Source: Bacteroides sp.
GTDB taxonomy: Bacteria; Bacteroidota; Bacteroidia; Bacteroidales; Bacteroidaceae
Direction of reading: 5' to 3'
DNA length: 15,380 nucleotides
NCBI GenBank assembly: GCA_019412865.1
Contig: DXOJ01000655.1
Span: 1-15,380 of the forward strand
Shown here: piece after piece, positions 1-7,342 of the stretch
How positions within the stretch are numbered: position 1 is the stretch's first letter
How the letters are laid out: the number at the start of each line of letters is the position of its first letter
Position numbers and translations under genes: made by a program
The notes under the pieces: generated by a model
Database searches by the model: none
What the model saw: the letters and a program-made list of their open reading frames with translations, nothing else
What the model was told of the DNA's origin: nothing

Positions 1-1872
1 GGTATGATGTTGAGTTTGGGCATGAATGCTCAATCTGTAAAATCAATCTCCGGTACGGTAACCGATGATCAGGGAGAGGCGGTTATCAGTGGTACGGTGA
101 AAGTTAAAAACGGTAGTACAGGAACAATCACTGACATTAACGGTAAATACACTCTCTCTGTTCCTTCCAATGCCACCTTGGTGTTTTCGTATATTGGTTA
201 TATCACACAAGAATTTAAAGTCTCGGAATTAAAGAGTAATGTTCTGAACGTAGTTCTGCAATCGGATACGAAAGCACTGGACGAAGTAGTCGTTGTAGGT
301 TATGGTACCATGCGCAAATCAGACTTGACGGGTTCCATTTCCACAGCCAAAGGTAAAGACATGCTGAAAGCACAATCATTCAATGCGCTTGACGGATTGA
401 AAGGTAAAGTGGCCGGTGTGAATATCTTCTCTAATACCGGTCAGCCGGGTGGAGAATCACGTGTCATCATTCGTGGTATTTCTACTATCAATGCGTCGGC
501 TTCACCGCTGTACGTAGTCGATGGAGTGGTGATGTCAAACTTTGAGTTGCTTAATCCGAATGACATCGAATCTATCGAAGTATTGAAAGATGCTTCCTCT
601 GCTGCCATCTATGGTGCCCGTGGTGCGAATGGTGTTATCATGGTGACTACCAAGCGCGGTAATGCAGGAAAAGGAGTCCATGTTTCCTATGATGGTTCAT
701 TGTCTATCGGTAAGATGGCTAGAAAAATAGACGTAATGGATGCTAACGAATGGATGTCTACCTTCAAGCAGGGATTGGAAAATGCCAACGAATTTCAAGG
801 CAAGAACTTCACAACTGATCTGTCACAGATATTCACAGACGAACGTTTGTTCAATGCAGACGGTTCTCCGAAATATAATACCAACTGGCAGGATGAAGCA
901 TCCCGCACTGCCATCTCTCATAACCATCAGATCAGTATCCAACGTACAGGAGAAGGATCTTCTATCGGAGCATTCATCAATTATACCGATCAACAGGGTA
1001 TTTTGTTGAATTCTTACTTCAAACGTATCAATGCAAAATTGGCGTATGATGACAAACCGACTGATTGGCTGTCTACTTCCGTTAATTTATTAGTAAATCA
1101 TACTTGGGGTAATAGAACTTCTGATAACCCTTACGGACAAGGCGCATTGCGTACAATGATCGAACAGTTGCCTTTCTTACCGGTTAAGCTGGATGGTGAA
1201 TATACGCAGACGAACATTATTAATACAAGCTCTATTCTCAATAATCAGACTGATCCTAATAGCGGAAAACAAGGATTCAGCCCGGAAGGTGTAGGTAATC
1301 CCGTTGAGTTGCTCGAACGGATGCAGGCTATGCAATATCGTACGCAGATTTTTGGTAATGCTGCTTTGACTTTCCATCTCATGAAAGGATTGGATCTGAA
1401 GACCCAGTTCGGTATCGACTATCACAATAATCGTGATGCTAACTATACGCCGTTCACTCCGCGTCCGATGATTAATCAAAGTTCCGAGGGAACAGCTTCT
1501 GCAAATAACTCCAACTCTTTGTATTGGCAGGAAGAAACCTATTTGACTTATGTGAAAGATATAAACAAACATCACATTAATGCAATGGCGGGTATGTCTT
1601 GGCAAGAGTATAATTATACCAAATTCGAAGCTTCCGACAGTAAGTATATTGATGACTTCTACGGATATTATAATTTAGGTTCCGGAACGAACCGTCCTTC
1701 TGTAGGCAATGATTACGACAAGTGGGCGATGAACTCTTATTTCTTGCGTCTGGCATATTCTTATGACAACAAGTATATGGCTACCGTAACCGGTCGTTAT
1801 GATGGCTCTTCCAAATTCGGACAGAACAATAAATATGCATTTTTCCCGTCAGTCGGCTTGGATGATTTCTAA
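1..1872 (+). pseudogene. SusC-like TonB-dependent outer-membrane transporter, 5' part (frameshifted, 5' end cut by window)
   Basis: This is the first 60% of a SusC/RagA-family transporter that imports oligosaccharides across the outer membrane using TonB energy. The frame is open to the window edge; the first visible residues are the end of a signal peptide (hydrophobic stretch, then NAQS), so perhaps 10-20 codons are missing. Counting from the Met at position 4, a carboxypeptidase-regulatory-like beta-sandwich covers about residues 15-88, the TonB box is DEVVVVGYG at 93-101, and the plug follows, with VIIRGIST and LYVVDGVVM. Barrel strands begin about residue 230. There is no STN domain between signal peptide and beta-sandwich. 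The frame ends at TAA 1870-1872 immediately after FPSVGL, where relatives continue FPSxxxxW. The missing remainder is encoded downstream in another frame, so this is one gene with a frameshift, not a short protein. Family assignment is certain; whether the break is biological is not. Confidence 0.93.
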
Positions 1873-3094
1873 TGAAGACTTTTTAAAAGATAACTCATTG
1901 ATCAGCAAGCTGAAATTACATACTTCTTACGGTCTGACAGGTAATTCGGAAATTGGTACATATAAATCATTGGCTACGGTGAGCCAGTCGAATACGATCA
2001 TTGGTGATGCTCTGCACGTAGTGTCTTATCTGGACAATATGCCTAATCCGGACCTGAAATGGGAAAAGACCGGACAGTGGGACTTAGGATTCGAGTTGGG
2101 TTTATTCAATAACAGACTGAATTTCGATATTTCCTATTATTATAAATATACTTCAGATTTGTTGCTCGACCGTCCGGTTCCTGAATCAACAGGCTACTCT
2201 TCCATTATGGATAATATTGGAGCCGTTTCCAATCGTGGTGTAGATATTCTGGTTACAGCATATCCTATTCAGACACATGATTTCCAGTGGACTTCCACTC
2301 TTAATTTAGGTTTCAACAAAAACCGTGTAGAGAAGTTGGATGAAAGTGCATCTGTTGATCCTGTCACCGGTAAGCGTCAGATTACGACCGACGGTTTTGT
2401 GGGTTACGATATGTTGATTCGTGAAGGTGAAGAGCTTTCCTCTTTCTATGGTTATAAGCGTGCCGGTATTTACGATGGTATTCCGTCTAACTGGGATCCG
2501 GAGACAATGAACATACCTTCCACTATTGGTGAAAAGGTAACTTATAAGAAACGCGAAATTATCGGTAACGGATTACCTGACTGGATGGGCTCATTCATCA
2601 ATACCTTCAATTATAAAGGATTTGATTTGACTTTAGACTTCCAGTTTACATGGGGGGTGGACGTGATGCAAGAATATTATCACTCTACTGTAGCCCGTTT
2701 CCTAACTAACGGTATAGACCGTCTTTATAAGGAAGCATGGCATCCAACTCTCAATCCGTCGGGTAAAGAACAGGCAATTCGTCTGAATAACTTTGGTCAG
2801 GGAGCTAATAACCAGGCAGATGATGACTGGGTTTGCAATGGTTCTTATTTGCGTTGTAACATGATTCAGCTCGGATATACCTTCAATCCAACACTGATTA
2901 AGAAGATCGGTCTGTCTTCATTGCGTTTGTATGCGAATGTGAATAACGCGTTCCTGATTACTTCTAAGGACTATAACGGATACGATCCGGATAACTCATC
3001 TCGTTTAGGTGACAACAAATGGGGGGCTAACCGCCAATTCTTCACCTATCCGCGTCCGAGAACGTTTACGTTCGGTCTTAATGTAGCATTTTAA
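1859..3094 (+). pseudogene. SusC-like TonB-dependent transporter, 3' part (beta-barrel C-terminus, after the frameshift)
   Basis: This is the continuation of the same SusC gene in the second frame. Family-like sequence resumes at the Trp codon 1859-1861 (WMISNEDF) and runs to the stop at 3092-3094. It encodes the second half of the 22-strand barrel, including the typical stretches LKLHTSYGLTGN, NPDLKWEKTGQWDLGFELG and the aromatic C-terminus FTFGLNVAF expected of an outer-membrane barrel. Adding five bases at the junction would give about 1032 residues from the window start, normal for SusC. An ATG at 1799 and another at 1862 lie in this frame, but a fragment starting there would have no signal peptide or plug and could not work alone. 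SusD follows 27 bases later, the usual arrangement. Apart from the junction I see no other damage. Confidence 0.92.
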
Positions 3095-3121
3095 TTCACC
3101 GTTATAAAAACTATAAGAATT

Positions 3122-4744
3122 ATGAAACTATTAAAAGTATATATATCTGCATTTTGTATGTGTTCACTTTCTGTGTTGCTGAATTCATGCGACGATTTCC
3201 TGAAAGAAGAACCATTGGATATGAAATCATCTGACCAATTCTGGAAGACGAAAGCTGATGCGGAGTCGGGTGTGAACGCATTGTATTTCGGTGGTGTACC
3301 TTATCTACACAACACTGATGTAGGCGGTGGCTGGACTCCTAAAGCGACAATGTGGGGTGGTATTGTGTCCGGATTGTACGTTGATAAGCGTAAGGATAGA
3401 ACATTTACTACGGCATCTGAAGGGTGTAACTTCAATATTGAATCTTTTGATGATATTGCAATGAAATACTGGCATGAGTTTTATAAAGGTATTTCACGTG
3501 CCAACTTTGTTATTGCCAATATTCCGACAATGACCGGTGTGCTGGATGAAGCTACTATTAATAATTATGTGGCTCAAGGTAAATTTTTCCGTGCATACGG
3601 GTATTTTTGGCTGGTCAAAGAATTTGGTGGTGTTCCTTATATTTCAGAACCTTACACATCTACAGAAGGTATGTACAAAGAACGTCTTTCTGCTGAAGAG
3701 GTTTATAAGAAAATTGAAGCCGACTTGCTGGATATTGTCAACGGGGATGCATTGCCGAATAAAACGTTCTATGAAAATGGCTGTTATGTTACCAAAGCAA
3801 TGGCGCAGACTTTGCTGGCACAAGTTTATCTACAATGGGCTGGTGCACCGTTAAACGGGGGGGCAGACTATTATGGAAAAGCTGCACAGATGGCATTGAA
3901 AGTGATTAATGATAGTCCTCACGAACTTATTCATCCGAATGGAACGACTGATGATTTGAACTCTGCGTATAATGTGATTAAGACAACGAAAGAATCTGCT
4001 GAAATCATTTATGCTAAAGAATACAATTACACCAATTATAGTGTAGGTAACTCTTATGCTTGCCGTTCTATCGGAACAGATGCTTTCCAGTGGGGAGTGT
4101 TCCATCCGGGAGGAGACGTGCTGTATAATGCATACCTTCCCTGTGATATGTTGCTTAACAGCTATGCCTCTAATGATATTCGAGGACATGAGAAACAGTT
4201 CTTCTTTAAGCAATATACCGATGCTGAAGGAAAGACTTATACTTTGAACAATGCAGGCAACTGGGCATGGTTTGATGAAAATGCTTTGATTAGTGGTCAC
4301 GACGGTGATTATAATATGCCAGTATTCCGTTTTGCGGAAGTCTTGCTGATTGCGGCCGAAGGTCTGGCACGTACAAATCATGAAGATAATGCTGTCGGTG
4401 GAGCTAAATATTATCTCAATCAAGTGCGTAAACGTGCTGGATTGGCAGATGAGACGGCTACAGGAAACGATTTAATACAATCGATTTTGACTGAACGTTT
4501 GCATGAGTTACCGTTGGAATTTAAGATTTGGGATGACATTCGCCGTACTCGTTTGTATCCGGAAGCATCTACAGAAGGAAAATTGAAATGGACTGCTCTT
4601 GCATCGGCTCAAATCCAAAACAAGCCCGATGGAAGCACAAGAGCCGGCGCCATTCCTGAATATGCTTTGTTATGGCCTATCCCGTTAGATGAAATTCAGG
4701 CTAATCCTGCGTTGGAAGGACATCAGAACCCGGGATGGAATTAA
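3122..4744 (+). CDS. SusD/RagB-family surface glycan-binding lipoprotein
   Basis: This protein partners the upstream SusC: in the family it caps the transporter outside the cell and binds the incoming glycan. It has 540 residues, the usual size. The N-terminus is a lipoprotein signal with lipobox LLNSC, making Cys23 the lipidated residue. The following DDFLKEEPLD is acidic, resembling a Bacteroides surface-export signal, so an outer-surface location is likely. The helical N-terminal SusD-like region spans about residues 25-230 and the C-terminal RagB/SusD region about 300-540. The sequence ends with EGHQNPGWN, close to the QNPGW/Y ending common in the family. It starts 27 bases after susC and is probably cotranscribed with it. 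The frame is intact although it contains a G7 tract at 3857-3863. The mannose-rich ligand is inferred only from the downstream GH92 genes. Confidence 0.96.
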   Translation: MKLLKVYISAFCMCSLSVLLNSCDDFLKEEPLDMKSSDQFWKTKADAESGVNALYFGGVPYLHNTDVGGGWTPKATMWGGIVSGLYVDKRKDRTFTTASEGCNFNIESFDDIAMKYWHEFYKGISRANFVIANIPTMTGVLDEATINNYVAQGKFFRAYGYFWLVKEFGGVPYISEPYTSTEGMYKERLSAEEVYKKIEADLLDIVNGDALPNKTFYENGCYVTKAMAQTLLAQVYLQWAGAPLNGGADYYGKAAQMALKVINDSPHELIHPNGTTDDLNSAYNVIKTTKESAEIIYAKEYNYTNYSVGNSYACRSIGTDAFQWGVFHPGGDVLYNAYLPCDMLLNSYASNDIRGHEKQFFFKQYTDAEGKTYTLNNAGNWAWFDENALISGHDGDYNMPVFRFAEVLLIAAEGLARTNHEDNAVGGAKYYLNQVRKRAGLADETATGNDLIQSILTERLHELPLEFKIWDDIRRTRLYPEASTEGKLKWTALASAQIQNKPDGSTRAGAIPEYALLWPIPLDEIQANPALEGHQNPGWN

Positions 4745-4778
4745 TTAGGTAATAATAAATATTTGTTTCTGATAGAAT

Positions 4779-4813
4779 TGGAGAGAGGGTAAAGGCAAAT
4801 TATCCTCTCTCTA
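4779..4813 (+). terminator. Hairpin after susD, possible terminator, attenuator or mRNA-stabilising structure
   Basis: The arms 4779-4792 and 4800-4813 pair over 14 positions, with two G-T wobbles, around a 7-base loop; the core is GAGAGAGG against CCTCTCTC. The stem is followed by TTGCTTAAAC rather than a clear run of T, so it is not a textbook intrinsic terminator. Its position just after the susC-susD pair suggests partial termination or 3'-end protection of the susCD message. Confidence 0.6.
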
Positions 4814-4837
4814 TTGCTTAAACAGTTAGTCCTCCGG

Positions 4838-4904
4838 TTGTACTCTCGTGGTATGCACATAAATATTACATCCTGATTCTCACTTGTTTAACTTGTACTC
4901 TCGT
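4838..4904 (+). repeat. 12-bp direct repeat TTGTACTCTCGT, two copies 55 bp apart
   Basis: Exact copies lie at 4838-4849 and 4893-4904. The second is followed by TGACG and another CTCGT at 4909-4913, and preceded by a duplicated ACTTGT (4882-4887, 4891-4896). The copies lie upstream of the candidate promoter for the GH92 operon, so a paired regulator site is possible. A remnant of lost sequence is an equally fair reading. The base identity is seen directly; any function is inference. Confidence 0.5.
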
Positions 4905-4923
4905 TGACGCTCGTATCCTTTGG

Positions 4924-4954
4924 TTGACCATATGCTATTTTTTTTCTTATTTTG
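4924..4954 (+). promoter_or_regulatory. Candidate Bacteroides promoter for the GH92 operon
   Basis: TTG at 4924-4926 could serve as the -33 element, followed after 20 bases by TTATTTTG (4947-4954), which matches the Bacteroides -7 consensus TAnnTTTG at all but one fixed position. This would give a leader of roughly 90 bases before the GH92 start at 5051. A second -7-like element, TTAATTTG at 4990-4997, has no good upstream partner. The call rests on consensus matching only. Confidence 0.33.
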
Positions 4955-5050
4955 GCGTATCAGAGGACTGATAATTACAGAAAGATGCTTTAATTTGTAA
5001 CGTAAATAAAAAAGACTTGATAATCTAATTAATAGCTTAATTCGTAGACC

Positions 5051-7336
5051 ATGAATAAAAAGAAACTACTATCTTTCGCAATAGCCCTGCTATTGGGAGC
5101 TTCTTCTACCTTTGCGCAAAAGCAACCGGTAGACTATGTGAATCCTTTAATGGGAACTGATTCGAAAATATCACTATCTAATGGGAATACATATCCTGCC
5201 ATCGCGTTGCCTTGGGGAATGAACTTCTGGATGCCACAAACCGGAAAGATGGGTGACGGTTGGGCTTACACTTATGCATCCGACAAAATCAGAGGTTTCA
5301 AGCAAACCCATCAGCCTAGTCCGTGGATCAATGACTACGGTCAGTTCTCAATCATGCCGATGACTAAACAGTTGAAGATCGATCAGGACAGTCGTGCTTC
5401 CTGGTTCTCTCATAAGGCAGAGAAAGCCACTCCTTATTATTATAGTGTTTATTTGTCAGAGTATGACATGACAACTGAAATAGCTCCGACGGAACGTTGC
5501 GCATATTTCCGTTTCACTTTCCCTGAAACCTCCGATGCCTATGTGGTGGTAGATGCTTTCGACCGCGGTTCGTATGTGAAGGTGATTCCCGAAGAAAATA
5601 AAATAGTTGGTTATACGACACGCAATAGTGGCGGTGTTCCTCAAAACTTTAAGAATTACTTTGTGATAGAGTTCGACAAGCCTTTTACTTTCAATAAAGT
5701 ATGGGCAGACTATCATTTGGTTGAAACACATCTCGAACTACAATCCAATCACGTGGGTGCTGCTATCGGATTTTCAACGAAGAAAGGAGAACAGGTACAT
5801 GCAAAGGTGGCATCCTCATTCATCAGTCCTGAACAGGCTGAACTGAATTTGAAAGAAATTGGAAATAAGACTTTCGAACAGACAAAAGAGGCCGGTCGTA
5901 AGGCATGGAACAATGTCTTGGGGCGTATCAAGGTTGAAGACAGCGATGAGAACCGTATGCGTACGTTCTACTCTTGTTTGTATCGTTCGGTGTTGTTTCC
6001 TCGTATGTTTTACGAGGTAAACGGTAAGGGGGAAACTGTGCATTACAGCCCCTATAATGGTGAAATCCGTCCGGGATATATGTTTACCGACACTGGATTC
6101 TGGGATACTTTCCGTTGCTTGTTTCCATTTGTTAATTTGATATATCCTTCAATGGGTGAGAAGATGCAGGCAGGTCTGTTGAATACCTATCTTGAAAGTG
6201 GATTCTTTCCTGAATGGGCCAGTCCGGGCCATCGTGGTTGCATGGTTGGGAACAATTCTGCTTCTGTAGTGGCGGATGCTTTCATGAAGAATATAACCAA
6301 AGCGGATGCAGAAAAAATGTATGAAGGTCTACTGAAAGGGGCCAATAGCGTACATCCGAAAGTTTCTACTACCGGACGCCGTGGATATGAATATTATAAC
6401 AAACTGGGCTATGTGCCATACGATGTGAAAATTAATGAGAATGCGGCACGCACATTGGAATATGCATACGATGACTGGTGCATCTACCGTATGGGTGAAA
6501 AATTAGGTCGTCCGGCAGAAGAACTGGATGTTTATAAGAAAAGGAGTCAGAACTACCGTAACCTGTTTGATCCGGAAACGAAACTGATGCGTGGCAAAAA
6601 TTCCGACGGAACTTTCCAGACACCTTTCAATCCGTTTAAGTGGGGAGATGCCTTTACCGAAGGAAACAGCTGGCATTATACCTGGTCTGTCTTCCACGAT
6701 CCGCAGGGACTTATTGATCTGATGGGCGGTAAGAAAATATTTGTGAGCATGCTCGATTCGGTATTCAATCTTCCTCCGGTATTTGATGATAGTTATTACG
6801 GTGGAGTGATCCATGAAATCCGGGAGATGGAAATAGCTAACATGGGCAATTATGCACATGGCAATCAACCGATCCAGCACATGATTTACCTGTATAATTA
6901 TGCCGGCGAACCCTGGAAAGCACAATACTGGCTGCGTGAGGTAATGACGCGGTTGTACTTTGCCACTCCGGATGGATATTGTGGTGACGAGGATAACGGG
7001 CAGACTTCCGCCTGGTATGTATTTACGGCCTTGGGTTTCTATCCGGTATGTCCGGGTAGCAATGAATATGTGATGGGAGCTCCTTATTTCAAGAAAGCAA
7101 CCATTACCCTGGAGAATGGCAGGAAGCTTGAAATTTCTGCTCCTAAGAATAGTGATGAGAACCGTTATATCCGTTCATTGAACTATAATGGAAAGAACTA
7201 TACGAAGAATTATCTGAATCATTTTGATTTATTGAAAGGCGGGCGCCTGTTGTTCGAAATGGATAATAAACCCAATACGGGAAGAGGTGTGAATGAATCT
7301 GATTATCCATACTCTTTCTCTCTCGACAAAAAGTAA
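5051..7336 (+). CDS. GH92 exo-alpha-mannosidase, predicted alpha-1,2-specific
   Basis: GH92 enzymes are calcium-dependent, inverting exo-alpha-mannosidases that trim mannose from N-glycans or mannans. The 761-residue product has a signal peptide cut near TFA-QKQ, so it is probably periplasmic, and no lipobox. The N-terminal beta-sandwich covers about residues 26-265 and the (alpha/alpha)6 catalytic domain 270-745. I compared it with residues recalled from the BT3990 structure: acid Glu533, base region Asp642/Asp644, and alpha-1,2 subsite Trp88, His584, Glu585. At a constant offset of four these are E537 (in TEGNSWHY), D646 and D648 (in GDEDNGQTSAW), W92, H588 and E589. All six agree, which strongly supports an active alpha-1,2-mannosidase. 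The start follows a 306-base gap and begins a four-gene operon, with the next GH92 six bases downstream. The residue comparison is from memory; the family call is certain. Confidence 0.96.
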   Translation: MNKKKLLSFAIALLLGASSTFAQKQPVDYVNPLMGTDSKISLSNGNTYPAIALPWGMNFWMPQTGKMGDGWAYTYASDKIRGFKQTHQPSPWINDYGQFSIMPMTKQLKIDQDSRASWFSHKAEKATPYYYSVYLSEYDMTTEIAPTERCAYFRFTFPETSDAYVVVDAFDRGSYVKVIPEENKIVGYTTRNSGGVPQNFKNYFVIEFDKPFTFNKVWADYHLVETHLELQSNHVGAAIGFSTKKGEQVHAKVASSFISPEQAELNLKEIGNKTFEQTKEAGRKAWNNVLGRIKVEDSDENRMRTFYSCLYRSVLFPRMFYEVNGKGETVHYSPYNGEIRPGYMFTDTGFWDTFRCLFPFVNLIYPSMGEKMQAGLLNTYLESGFFPEWASPGHRGCMVGNNSASVVADAFMKNITKADAEKMYEGLLKGANSVHPKVSTTGRRGYEYYNKLGYVPYDVKINENAARTLEYAYDDWCIYRMGEKLGRPAEELDVYKKRSQNYRNLFDPETKLMRGKNSDGTFQTPFNPFKWGDAFTEGNSWHYTWSVFHDPQGLIDLMGGKKIFVSMLDSVFNLPPVFDDSYYGGVIHEIREMEIANMGNYAHGNQPIQHMIYLYNYAGEPWKAQYWLREVMTRLYFATPDGYCGDEDNGQTSAWYVFTALGFYPVCPGSNEYVMGAPYFKKATITLENGRKLEISAPKNSDENRYIRSLNYNGKNYTKNYLNHFDLLKGGRLLFEMDNKPNTGRGVNESDYPYSFSLDKK

Positions 7337-7342
7337 ATAGAT

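Larger units (their letters stand above)
4745..5050 (+). other. 306-base intergenic region between susD and the first GH92 gene
   Basis: No convincing gene is seen on either strand. The stretch contains a 14-bp imperfect hairpin 35 bases after the susD stop (4779-4813), two copies of TTGTACTCTCGT (4838-4849 and 4893-4904), a further CTCGT at 4909-4913, a T8 run at 4938-4945, and A/T-rich sequence leading to the GH92 start. The -7-like TTAATTTG at 4990-4997 is an alternative promoter element to the one annotated separately. It is by far the longest gap in the locus and probably separates the expression of transport and hydrolase genes. Confidence 0.8.

Noticed and set aside
1799..3094. A separate gene of 431 codons starting at the ATG 1799.
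   Set aside because: Its first 20 or so codons overlap the SusC frame and do not resemble anything, while the rest is the SusC barrel C-terminus. It is one frameshifted gene.
4838..4904. A CRISPR-like repeat array.
   Set aside because: There are only two 12-bp copies with a single spacer and no cas gene nearby.
6857..6880. The first GH92 has HGNQPIQH where the others have HGNEP; I considered loss of the catalytic acid, as in mannose-1-phosphate-6-mannose uncapping GH92 enzymes.
   Set aside because: Spacing to the other landmarks shows that the acid equivalent to BT3990 Glu533 is E537 in TEGNSWHY, which is present. Gln606 is a different position, so an uncapping activity is not supported.
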